The notes beneath the pieces were generated by a model that ran no database searches, was not told where the DNA came from, and worked only from the letters and a program-made list of their open reading frames with translations. A stretch of DNA of 64,000 bases from Avena insularis (Eukaryota > Streptophyta > Magnoliopsida > Poales > Poaceae): NCBI GenBank assembly GCA_023614405.1, contig CM042684.1, positions 473,751,650 to 473,815,649 of the forward strand, in the 5' to 3' direction. Position 1 is the stretch's first letter. Each line of letters starts with the position of its first letter. A program made the translations under genes and the position numbers. Positions 45,109 to 55,772 of the stretch are shown here, one piece after another.

Positions 45109-46577
45109 AGATAGTTGTGAGACTCAACATATTTTTGATGGTTTTTATTGATGGTTTTCTTCTGGATTTGATTGTTTTCTAGATTTACCTAACGCTAATA
45201 CTTCGGTAGCAAAGAAAACTTGGTTTTTAATGTGTGTTTCAGGTTCTGAACATAAACAGAAGGTTTTAACAAGAGAAACACAATATTCAGGCGAAAACAA
45301 GCAAGTCACTTTTTGGAAGCAATCAAGGGAGGCATATAGAGGCTTTAACGAGCAACTATACGACGGGAATATTTTTCCGGCCGTATAGTTCCTGCCGTAT
45401 AGCTGCCGCCGCCTCCATCTTGTTAAAAGGGAAAACTTCCGTGAGGAGGCTAGACGCAAAATCACAACATAGCAGCCGCCATCCCATCCAGAAAGGAGAA
45501 AGAAGAGATACAAAGAAGAAGGGGAATACGTTCTTCATCTCGCTCCATGATCTTCGACCTCCCAGCCATCACACCCTCATAGCCATTACTTGTACTTGAG
45601 AGAGAGAGAGAGAGATCTTCACTTTGCAATATTAGGGTTTGATATTGTTTCTTTCTATCTTGAAATGTGTTGGATTACTTTCCTATTCTTATTGTGGATC
45701 TCCATGGTAATATCGAGAAGAACTCCCTTTATTTAATTATATCGATGATGCTTTCTTCTCTCATGTGTGAGTAAGTTCCTTGGGCATGGGATATGTAAGG
45801 GATTGGTGAGATGTGATGTTCCTATATATATTTTCCATTAGTTTGTGATTGATGTTAATTACTATATTATGTGTGCTTGACTATCTGTGGGATGCCTAAT
45901 GCTTGTTGTGCAATTAAGGGCCCAGACAACATGATGCTTTATTCTACATAGATAGGATCTTGTTCGCTAGAAGACCGGCGACCCCCGAGTGACACGGGGA
46001 TATCAATGGAAAACTAGTTTGACTCGAGGATCACGAGGAACCACTGTGTTTATTGCATTAGTCCGATCTAAGGAGATTAATTTCTAAGCAACCTGAAGAA
46101 TCTTAATCATCTAGTGACTGACCATGGTTTTGGTAACAGACTAGGAGGATTATTGAAGTTGGGATGAAATCTACCAAGAGGAGTTCTGGCTAATTATGGG
46201 TTGCTTGCCTACACATATATTTATAAGATTATAATTGTTACAATCATCATTCGTCCACCTGGCACAGTCACTATCACCATGAATTGTATCTCCTCGCGCC
46301 TTCTTTGTCATCTGCAGAAAACCACAAACAATCGAATCGTTCTTTACTTTTATGCTTTTTATTCCTGAAGTTTACATTTTAGTTTTATTTAAATACATCT
46401 AGTTTAATCCAAATTTTATTCTTATTTCCACACTTGCAGTCAATTCACTGGAAGACCTGTGACAACTTTGAGTGTGACAGAGACTTCATTCATAAACACT
46501 TATCTTTGGGCTCCCTGTGAGATCGATATCTATACTTCAAAAATAGCTACAAACGATATGTGCACTTGCAGACATCA
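45109..46577 (+). repeat. Athila-like 5' LTR
   Basis: It starts (T/A)GATAGTTGTGAG and ends GCAGACATCA. It contains one inverted-repeat cassette (45345-45412) in U3, an AG microsatellite at about 45597-45616, and a long U5 like that of the 3' copy. It carries a small insertion near its start (GGTTTTTATTGAT) not found in the 3' LTR. Confidence 0.9.
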
Positions 46578-46587
46578 AGCTATTTTC

Positions 46588-46604
46588 TGGCACCGTTGCC
46601 AGGG
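46588..46604 (+). other. Athila-like primer-binding site (tRNA-Asp), decayed
   Basis: TGGCACCGTTGCCAGGG lies 10 bp after the LTR. It differs from the tRNA-Asp complement TGGCGCCGTTGCCGGGG by two G-to-A changes, both at CpG or CHG sites. Confidence 0.85.
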
Positions 46605-46656
46605 AACTAAGCGCTAAGTGTTTGTCTCTTAAAATTTCAGGTGTTAGTACTGCAAA

Positions 46657-47903
46657 ATGATTTCCCTAGGAGACAAAGGGTCTACACGCTGTGGTAGGAC
46701 CTATTTACCAGATTATTTTGAGCGCGTGCCTATTCAAAGGCGCGAGGAAATTATTGAAAAACTTTGAAGATCAGACAAGGTTGAAGTTGAAAACCTGAGT
46801 AACTTTATGGAAATCATGTCCATTTATAGGACAACTCCCAAGAAACATGAGAAAACTCTCAGAGAATATAGTGCTCCAAATTCTGCTTTTCTTAAACAAC
46901 CAATAGAATTTCCTAATCCTGGAGTTAGAGAATATCGATTTGATGGTGGAATTATTAAAATTTTGCAAGAAAAAGCTTTCATTGGAAGGGAAGATGAAGA
47001 CCAAGGAAGACATATTAGAGAGTTCGACGATGTATTGACAACACTTGGACCAAAAGGTTTGCCAAGGGACTTCTCTCGTCTATTTTTTTTGCTGGTCTCT
47101 TAGAGGTTAGGCTCTAGACTGGTTATATTCTCTCCCTCGTCATTACATTAAATGTTGGGAAAACTGTATTATTAAATTCATAAGCAGGTTTAATCGTTTT
47201 AAAAAGGTAACTGAAACTAGAAAGAATATAGGCAACTTTAGTCAGAACGTGGGAGAAAACTACCCACAAGCCCGGGATAGATTCTTTGGAATGATCAATA
47301 GTATTCCTAATCATGGCTATTCTAAATCAACTATTTGCCATTTATTAATGCAGAGAGTTGCTTGACTTATCAGCAGGAGGATCGATAAATACTTTAACTA
47401 TTAAAGCATGTTTGGAATTGATGTCTACTAGGGCTAAGAATGATACTTTATATAATCCTGATTTCGGCACTAAGATGGAAAAAGGGATACTTCGTATAAC
47501 TCCTGATCTTGTGCCTGAAGTATGCAAAACAATGAAAGAAAAAGGTATACCTTCTGAACTTGTTAAGGAAAACAAAGTAGTTGTTACAAGTTTTTACTGA
47601 AGAAGATGAAACTAGATTTTTTTTTTCAAGAATTAAAACATCGACAAGCAAAATCTCATAATAACCTGCATAAGCAATTTCAAAGACATAAGAAAATTTT
47701 GGTGGAACTCACGGAAAATTATGATGAGATTGGCCAAGAAATAAAATTATTTCACAAGTACTTTAGTATAATTGAAACCTAGTGTGAACAAATAGTATCT
47801 GGTTATCAAATTTTTCTTCAAGATGATATAGATATTCCTGTTTCTACTAATGTTGTTACAAGGGGAGGTGCAGTTGTTACAGGACCATTAGGACCACCGG
47901 AAT
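46657..47903 (+). pseudogene. Athila-like gag
   Basis: The ATG at 46657 opens MISLGDKGSTRCGRTYLPDY. A TGA at 46765-46767 interrupts. The capsid core follows (IEFPNPGVREYRFDGGIIK, then LPRDFSRLFF). A T9 run near 47083-47090 causes a frameshift, after which SRFNRFKKVTETRKNI, YPQARDRFFGMINSIPN and HRQAKSHNNLHKQFQ are read in other frames. It is the structural protein of the element, now non-functional. Confidence 0.75.
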
Positions 47904-48938
47904 ATGAAGCTAAAAAGATCAAAAGGAAAAGCTTTGCTCAAAGCAAGCCAAGAAGATAATACACTGGTGGATCCTCAAGATGAAACTTCTCAAGAAACAC
48001 AAGATCAAACCATGGAGGACCAAAATTATGCACATGATGAACGTTATGACTCTGATGCAGTTGATCCAAGAGAAGAAAAAGAGGTAAGAAATGAAGATCA
48101 AGTTGTTGTAGTAGAAAACAAGAAGAGCGACAAGCAGCAACAAAATAAAGTAACAAAAGAGCCTCATCCCCCACAAAAGGTAAAAGACAAGAATAAGAAA
48201 GGTGAGCAAAAGCTTCCTTATCTAGATCAAAAAAAGAAAGCACCGAATCAGGTAATCTATGATTCTTTCAAAAAGGCACTTGGTGATCTTCGTTTGGAAA
48301 TCCCATTTGTGGATGCAATAAAAGTCCCTACCTATTCTAAGTTCCTCCGTGATATTCTTAGTAGAAAGAAAGAAATAACTGAAGCCGTTGCCATGGTGAC
48401 TAGTTATCCTGCTAATGGAAAACTATTTTCTAAATTAGGAGATCCCGGAATACCAACTATTTCATGCTCAATTGGCAAAACAGATATTCACAATGCCTTG
48501 TGTGATTTAGGTGCAGGAGTTAGTGTAATGCCATATTCCCTCTATAAAACGTTAGGATTTGGGGAGTATTCCCCTACTACTATCACTTTACAGATGGCTG
48601 ACAAGTCCACTAAACAACCTATTGGTATGATTGAGGATGTTCTACTTAGAATAGATGAGCATGTTATTCCCACTGATTTTATTATTCTTGAAATGCCAGA
48701 GGATGAAAAATTACCAATAATACTTGGAAGTCCTTTCCTTAGTACTACAGGAGCATCAGATGATTGTGCTAAGGGAAAAATAATCTTCAGTGTTTATGAT
48801 GCTGAAATTATCCGGTATTTTCCAAAGAAGCTAGAAGGAGGAGAAATGTATATTCCACCGGCAAAACAAGTTCATGTGGTAAGTGCCTTTGATAAGGGGC
48901 AACCCAAGGTAAGAATTCGAGAACAGAGAAGGGGTTGA
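47904..48938 (+). CDS. Athila-like retropepsin region, open frame
   Basis: A 344-codon open frame. The first 120 residues are acidic and lysine-rich (a linker with HPPQKVKDKNKKGEQKLPY). From about residue 130 come KFLRDILSRKKEI and KLGDPGIPTISCSIGKTD, then the active-site motif CDLGAGVSVMPYSLYK (near 48500-48547), TLQMADKSTKQPIGMIED and IILGSPFLSTTGA. This is the protease form of Athila/Tat-group Gypsy elements, with DLGA in place of DTG/DSG. It ends at TGA 48936-48938 without RT following, so it would act only on gag. No internal stop is present. Confidence 0.82.
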   Translation: MKLKRSKGKALLKASQEDNTLVDPQDETSQETQDQTMEDQNYAHDERYDSDAVDPREEKEVRNEDQVVVVENKKSDKQQQNKVTKEPHPPQKVKDKNKKGEQKLPYLDQKKKAPNQVIYDSFKKALGDLRLEIPFVDAIKVPTYSKFLRDILSRKKEITEAVAMVTSYPANGKLFSKLGDPGIPTISCSIGKTDIHNALCDLGAGVSVMPYSLYKTLGFGEYSPTTITLQMADKSTKQPIGMIEDVLLRIDEHVIPTDFIILEMPEDEKLPIILGSPFLSTTGASDDCAKGKIIFSVYDAEIIRYFPKKLEGGEMYIPPAKQVHVVSAFDKGQPKVRIREQRRG

Positions 48939-50044
48939 ATTATTCAACCATTCTTAATAAAATGCTTAATGGGAGTCAACCCATCACTTTAATAAAATAA
49001 ATTAGAGAATAAAATGTTCATCGCATTCCTACAACTTTTTCACAGACATTCTTGCGGAAGCGTGCCCGTGAAGATGCAGTTGTCAAAAAGTAGTTGAAAT
49101 ATTGATTGAACAAGTGTAGAATAAGTATAAAAATAAAAGTTTGAATTTTTATCTATAAAAACTAGCTTAATCATTTTGTCCAGATTAAAAAGTGAATTTC
49201 TGAAACTTTTGGGCGAAAAGGCTTGGTACTGAAGGTTTAACGACCAACTATACGACGGGAATAAAAATTCCAGCCGTATAGTTCTGGCCGTATAGTTATC
49301 GTTGCCTTTGTAAAATTTCTTTTCTAGGAGACAGAAGGTTTAACGACCAACTATATGGCGGGAAAAAAAATCTAGCCGTATAGTTCCAGTCGTATAGATA
49401 TCGATGTCTTCGTCAAAATCCTCTCCCAGGGTACTGATGGTTTAACGACCAACTATACAGCGGGAATAAAAATTCTAGGCGTATAGTTATCAATGCCTAA
49501 CTCAAAAAATTTATCTCAGGGACGTAGAAGGTTTCACGACCAACTATATGGCAGGACCATTTTGATTCAGCCGTATAGTTGCGCCCGTATAGCTGCGATC
49601 TGGCATAAAAAACCCTAATAGTCGCCGCCGCCACAACTATACGGTGGGAACTACTTTTCTCGCCCATATAGTTGCAGCCGTATAGTTCGGCGCGACCACT
49701 TAATCGCACCGGGGCAGCTATGGTTCTTCCTCCTCCTTACTTTTCTCTCATATTTTCTCTACAAACCTCTCAAAACCCACCTAGAATTCTTGATTCTTTG
49801 CGGATTTTGTTCGTTTGAGTTGGGGAATCAATAGATCAGTATGTTTCTCTCCCTACCCATGCTTTATTTTTAGAATTCCATGGTTGAAACTCTCACATTG
49901 ATATAGTGGACAAACTCAAGCTTGTTTTGTTTTTCCCTTTTGATTTCTCATGTTAGGATTAAATTTTTCCTCGTAGAATCGTTCGTATATCATGTAGAAA
50001 CTATATGCCTAAGGTTTCATGGTGAAATTTTTCAGTGCATCAAG
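48939..50044 (+). other. Non-coding region with inverted-repeat array
   Basis: No coding frame is supported between protease and the next ORF. The centre is occupied by the AACTATACG cassettes (49231-49690). The right part (49720-50044) reads like a transcript leader with T-rich stretches and GTTTGAGTTGGGGAATC. Confidence 0.65.
49231..49690. repeat. Array of five AACTATACG inverted-repeat cassettes
   Basis: Cassettes start at about 49231, 49334, 49436, 49527 and 49631, at spacings of 103, 102, 91 and 104 bp. Each has GGTTTAACGACC, then AACTATACGRCGGGAA, a short A/T loop, the reverse complement TTCCAGCCGTATAGTT, and usually a third half-site, CCGTATAGTT. Each could form a stem of about 16 bp. 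Sequence between cassettes is not conserved as well as the arms. Single cassettes occur in this element's LTRs (45345, 54543) and in the LTR at 57999-58036. Confidence 0.85.
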
Positions 50045-52915
50045 ATGAACAAAATTGGTAACTTTTTTCGCAAGAGCAAGCGTCGTGGCAAGAGTTCGGA
50101 GCACCAGGCCGAGCTCAATAGCAAATTGGCCCTGGTTTCATCAAGGAGGGTGATGCCCACCCGTTGGGCAGATGATAGCTTTCTCACTGTTGCAGGGTTG
50201 AGGGCAGAGTTCGACCTCATGTGTGCAAATTCAAGGCTATCTCTACTCGCCTACTGCTGACTCGTGTAATAACGAGCTCGTTGGGAAACCCCAGGAGGAA
50301 GGTATGATGAGCACAACAGTAAGTTTCCCTCAATTATGAAACCAAGGTTATCAATCCAGTAGGAGCAAGGAAACACCTCCAAGGTGTTGCTAGCTTGCTG
50401 GCAAGGCGCTACGGTGCTAGCGACAACATGGAAACAACACAACCATAGAACTTTGCCCCCAACTTACGGTGAGGTTGTCATCTCATCGGTTTTGCTGAAA
50501 ACAAAGGATTAAACGTATTGTGTGGAAGAAAGTAATAGTTTGCGAGAAAGTAAGCGAAGCGATGTAAGTTGTAGATTGATGGTAATAGAAAGGACCAGGG
50601 TCCATAGTTCACTAGTGGTGGTTCTCCTTAAGATAGATGACATGTTGGGTGAACAAATTACAGCGGGGCAATTGACAAACATCGAGAAAGCATACAAGCA
50701 TATACTACTCATCTTGACTCCTTTGAGATTCGATTGGGCATTACAACATTATACATAGACCGTAATCCAATAGCATCTATGACTAATAATCCACCTTTCA
50801 GGTTATCATCCGAACCCCCTCCAGTATTAAGTTGCAATCAACATATAATTGCATTACACAATGCGTGTAAAGTAAACAATACGATTGTTCTATGAACAAA
50901 GGATTGTTGTTTTCTCCCTAGTAGCAACATCACATCTAGTACCTTAGAGATTTCTGTCACTTCCCCAGATTACTAGAGGCATGAACCCACTATCGAGCAT
51001 AAATACTAACTCTTGGAGTTGCTAGCATCTACTTGGCCAAGATAGCTACTAACAACGGAAAGCATGCAAGATCAAAAATAACAAAGACATGATAGAATCA
51101 ATAATCAATCTGAAATAGCATCTCAATATCCATCGGATCCCCGCAAACACAACATGTAGAATTACAAATAGATGATCTTGATCATGAACAGAGCTCACAA
51201 GATCTAAACCTGATAGCACAAAGGAGAAGAACCAGCCATCTAGCTACTACATGGACCCGTAATCCAAGGATGAACTACTCACGCATCACACCGGAGGCAT
51301 GCATGGTGATGAAGAAGGCCTCCAGGGTGAATTCTCCCCTCTGGCAGGGTGCCGGGAAGAGCTTCAAATCCCTCCCGATCTAGGGATGGAGATGACGGCG
51401 GCTATAGACTCTTTCATGGAATTTTGATCGGGTACTTAGGTTTTCTGTATCGGAGGCATCTTATAGGCGAAAGGGGAGGCCGAGGGGGTGCTTGGGCTGG
51501 CCACACCACCCCCTAGCGTGGGCCAGGCCTGTCCACACGGCCAGGTGGTGTGGCTGCCCTCTGGCCCCTCTCCGTCTCGTATTCTGGCTCCGTGTGTCCC
51601 GGTGAAAAATTGACTTTGGCTTTTGTCCCGTCCAATTCCGAGAATATTCATTTTCTAACTTTCCAGGAACCAAAAACAGCAGAAAACAGGCAGCTGGCAT
51701 TGTGGCTCTTGTTAATAGGTTAGTCCAAGAAAGTGTACAGAAAGTACTCCAAAGTGTGGACAAAACATAAGAAAGTAGATAAAACCAAGCATGGAACATC
51801 CAAAATTATGGATACGTTAGCAACGTATCACCTACGCAAGCCACAATACCTACACCAAGCTCACCTATGAGTTTCTTGCCTCTTTCTACGATGACCACAA
51901 GGAGAAAGGTAATGCGTTCACGGTAAGCTTCACCATGAACCAACAGCATTATGAAATAACTTTCGAACAATTTTGTGATGCTTTTGGCTTCCCTCACGAT
52001 GGGGAGTCAACTGTTACAAATTTTTATAGCATCTCAAGTGGAGAAACTTGGGAGGTTATTTCTGTTAACAGTGGTAGAGACTTCTACCAGAAGAAGATGT
52101 CCACCATTCAGAACCCAACAATTCGCTACTACGCCTTGTTCCTCGCCAATACACTGCTGGGAAGAGGAGATACCGGTTCCATGGCCAATGTGGACATGGC
52201 CATGATCACCAAGGCACTCTTCCCCAATGCACCACAATGCCCCAATCCTGCGGCTCTACTCCTCTAGCACTTTTGCCACCAGAGCAACAAAAAGAAAGGT
52301 GACATTCGCATTGGTGGATTGGTAACCCACCTTGCTCTAGCATTGAACATTACATTACCTATGATGCAACATGTTAACGGCTCCAAACTTATGGATGTCA
52401 AATATTTAACTGCTTGTGGTTTCCTCGGTGTTTACCGAGCTGACAAGAGGCTCCAAGCATATTAGTTTGGTTGTCTTGGTGATGCATAGTTTGAGCAGGT
52501 TCCGTTGCCCTATCCACAATCCTTCTCGATTGTGGCAAAAGATAACTGGATCCTCACCAAGGATCAAGTGGTGGAGATCATGGCTGAATTCCAGCCTGTT
52601 CAAGAAGAAGATGAAGAAGGAGAGTAGAAGGATGAGCAGGAGTAGGAGCAGGAATACAACCCTGTTTGGGAGGGACAACAGCAATAGCAAGGGGTAGCCT
52701 GGGACCCATGGCCCAATCAGCGCAGCAGGGGTTCAACTACGTCCCCTATCAAGAGTTTCATCAGCTCAATCGCGCGTTGGGAGATTGACCACACGCTACA
52801 AGGAGTGAATGAGTATGTTAGTGCCTTAACTCACAACTTCAGTCACTTCATGACCCACTTCCCTGACTACTACCAGCAGTATCCACACCCGCCGTCGAGC
52901 GACGGCAAGAACTGA
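50045..52915 (+). pseudogene. Athila ORF-type protein, 430 codons, split by solo LTR
   Basis: The ATG at 50045 gives MNKIGNFFRKSKRRGKSSE and runs to Tyr at 50252-50254. After removal of the solo LTR and one CCTAC, the frame continues exactly at 51836 (ASHNTYTKLTYEFLASFYDD), then FTMNQQHYEITFEQFCDAFG, TIRYYALFLANTLLGRGD and GGLVTHLALALNI. It ends at TGA 52913-52915 with YYQQYPHPPSSDGKN. It resembles the extra ORF of Athila-type elements. In-frame stops are TAG at 52265, 52463, 52487, 52625, 52643 and 52685, with no TAA, TGA or frameshift. Confidence 0.75.
50255..51830 (-). repeat. Solo LTR of family B type, minus strand
   Basis: It is a single LTR (1576 bp): the reverse complement starts TGATACGTTGCTAACG and the plus-strand left end starts TGCTGACTCG. 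The TSD CCTAC is at 50250-50254 and 51831-51835. There is no internal sequence, PBS or PPT. TATA on the minus strand is at about 51461-51467. The body matches the family B LTRs. It arose by recombination between the two LTRs of a former full element. Confidence 0.92.
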
Positions 52916-54308
52916 GCCTAGCAACAACCTAAGCTTGGGGGAGGTTTGAAAACCTCCAAACCTTGCATTCATATTTTTATTTCTTCTTTTGATTTATTTT
53001 ACTTCTTCAAAATTGCATGTTTACTTTCAGTTCGCATTCCTAAACCAAAAACACAAAAAAATTAGTTGTAACCTTTACTGTAAATTTGTTTCTTTGTTTC
53101 TCTTGGAGATTGCTCAAATTTCAGGTGACTTGGCAATAGGGAAATATAGAGAGGATTCGACTCAAGTATGAGAACGAAGCAAGCAAGAGGAGGTATCACA
53201 TTCCTTTCATCACCTTTTCTACAACTTTAAAGTGATCCTACAATTATTTATTCGCTTGCACTTGAGCCACTCCCCACTTAGCTTGTTATCCTATAAATTC
53301 TGTTCCTTTGCTAGTTTCTCCTTTTTAGCTTTGGAATAATGAGCAATGAACTTGGTTAAAAATATTTCTGACATTTTTACAACAAGAAAAAGCATCCAAA
53401 AGATGACTTGAGTCCATGTTTAGCCCAAAGTATTTGATTTTAGAACTACTCGGCCCCATTTGAGCTTAATGTAAATAAACTCGATAGCACTCTTGAATGA
53501 AATTATCTGATAAAATGGATGCTTCGAAGTAGTAGAGATTATGCCACTGCTTTTTCTAATAATTACCGTAAGATATTGCTTTACGCGTGTCATTACAACA
53601 CTGTCCTGCTCCATGGGGAACTATTAACTCCGCTGGCCAACGAATGATCTAAATATGGGAAACCACTTGATTTCGGATATTGAGTTATGTAAGCGTCTGC
53701 AGCAGTAATGCTATGACGGGTAAAATTTTAGTGTCCTCGTGGTTTCACATTCCAAGTGAAGTTGTAGTACTCCTCTGACCCACTATTGATCAATAATTAT
53801 TTATTAGCATGGTCACGAGTGCGCAACACAGTCCCAATTAACATGTTAAAAATAGTGGCATGATTTCTCTATGAAAGGGCTGAAGTTTTTGAAAAACAAG
53901 GAAAGGGAAAAGGTGCTTTGAGAGTCTTGAAATTTTGATGTCGGGATAGATGAGTTGTTCTTAAATTGAATGTTTTTGGTGCCAACTTGAGTACTCTTAA
54001 TTGATTAAAGAAACAAGAGCAATTTTTTCATCTCTCAACAAAGAGAGACACCAAAAGAATTTGTTTCACTTTCTTAGCTAAACTTTTCACACTTGCTCGG
54101 GCATATGATTTATTTGCTAGCAAGATATACGTGGTTAGAAAGTGGACTCAGTGCAATCTTGTGAATACTTGTATGGTCATATTTAAGATTGCAGGAATCG
54201 TGAAGAAAAGAATTTGACACCAATTCGATCTTGTAAGTTCTTTTATTTCAGTATCGAATCTCCGCTATTCTTCATTATTTTCTTGTCACTCGAGGGCGAG
54301 CAACATCT
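52916..54308 (+). other. Athila-like non-coding 3' region
   Basis: These 1.4 kb hold no supported gene. An internal PPT-like AAGCTTGGGGGAGG occurs at 52931-52944, and A/T-rich stretches follow. A similar 3' non-coding region is present in the family B element, although the sequences are not the same. Confidence 0.6.
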
Positions 54309-54321
54309 AAGCTTGGGGGAG
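54309..54321 (+). other. Athila-like polypurine tract
   Basis: AAGCTTGGGGGAG lies one base before the 3' LTR start TGATAGCTG. A second copy is found 1.4 kb upstream. Confidence 0.8.
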
Positions 54322-54322
54322 T

Positions 54323-55772
54323 TGATAGCTGTGAGATTTGACATATTTTTGATGGTTTGCTTCTGGATTTGATCATTTTCTAGCTTTACCTAACGCTAAT
54401 ACTTTGGTAGCAAAGAAAACTTGGTTTTTAATGTGTGTTTCAGGTTCTGAACATGAACATAAGGTTTTAACAAGAGAAACACAATATTCGGGCAAAAACA
54501 AGCAAGTCTCTTTTTGGAAGAAATCAAGGGAGGCATAAAGAGGCTTTAACGAGCAACTATACAGCGGGAATATTTTTTTGGCTGTACCATATAGCTGCCA
54601 CCACCTCCGTCTTGTCAAAAGGGACAACTTTTGTGAGGAGGCCAGACGCAAAATCACAACACAGCAGCCGCCATCCCATCCAGAAAGGAGAAAGAAGAGA
54701 TCCGGAGAAGAAGGGGAAGACGTTCTTCATCTTGCTCCACGATCTTTGACCTCCCAGCCATCACACCCTCATAGCCATTACTTGTACTTGAGAGAGAGAG
54801 AGAGAGAGATCTTCACTTTGCAAGATTAGGGTTTTGAGATTGTTTCTTCCTATCTTGAATTGTGTCGGATTACTTTTCTATTCTTATTGTGTATCTCCAT
54901 GGTAATATAGAGAAGAACTCCCTTTATTTAATTATATCGATGATGCTTTCTTCTCTCATGTGTGAGTAAGTTCCTTGGGTGTGGGAGAGGTAAGGGATTG
55001 GTGAGATGTGATGTGCATATATATATTTGACATTAGTTTGTGATTGATTTTAATTACTATATTATGTGAGCTTGACTATCTGTGGGATGCCTAATGCTTG
55101 TTGTCTAACTAAGGGCCCAGACAACATGATGCTTTGTTCTACATAGATAGGATCTTGTTCGCTAGAAGACCGACGACCCCCGAGTGACACAGGGATATCA
55201 ATGGGAAACTATTTGTACTCGAGGATCACGAGGAACCACTGTGCTTATTGCATTAGTCCGATCCAAGGAGATTAATATCTAAACAACCTAAAGGATCTTA
55301 ATTGTCCAGTGACTGACCATGGTTTTTGTAACAGACTAGTAGGATTATTGAAGTTGGGATGAAATCTACCAAGAGGAGTTCCGACTAATTATGGGTTGCT
55401 CGCCTACACATATATTTATAAGATTATAATTGTTACACTTATCATTCTTCCACCTAGCACAGTCACTATTGCCATGAACTGTATCTCCCCGTGCCTTATT
55501 TGTCATCTGCAGAAAACCACAAACAATCGAATCATTCTTTACTTTTATGATTTTTATTCGTGAAGTTTACATTTTAGTTTTATTTAAATACATCCAGTTT
55601 AATCCAAATTTTATTCTTATTTCCATACTTGCAGTCAATTCACTCGAAGACCTATGACAACTTTGAGTGTGACAGAGACTTCACTCATAAACACTTACCT
55701 TGGGGATCCCTGTGGGATCGATATCTATACTTTAAAACTAGCTACAAACGATATGTGCACTTGCAGACATCA
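54323..55772 (+). repeat. Athila-like 3' LTR
   Basis: It starts TGATAGCTGTGAG and ends GCAGACATCA. The inverted-repeat cassette at 54543-54600 is shortened compared with that in the 5' LTR: the left arm remains, and the right arm is partly deleted. A GA microsatellite is at about 54791-54810. AATAT follows as TSD. Confidence 0.9.

Larger units (their letters stand above)
45109..55772 (+). mobile_element. Non-autonomous Athila-like Gypsy element with solo LTR inside
   Basis: LTRs of 1469 and 1450 bp, a decayed tRNA-Asp PBS, gag, a retropepsin-type protease, an inverted-repeat array, a 430-codon ORF of Athila ORF type and a PPT are present. RT, RNase H and integrase are absent. The TSD AATAT is at 45104-45108 and 55773-55777. 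The 5' LTR start has decayed from TGATAG to AGATAG. Without the solo LTR the element is about 9.1 kb. Confidence 0.9.

Noticed and set aside
45597..45616. AG/GA microsatellites at 45597 and 54791 as independent features
   Set aside because: They are equivalent positions in the two LTRs of one element and are part of its LTR.
49231..49690. The regularly spaced hairpin cassettes as a CRISPR-like array
   Set aside because: Spacing near 100 bp, diverged repeats, presence in LTRs and a plant nuclear context exclude CRISPR.
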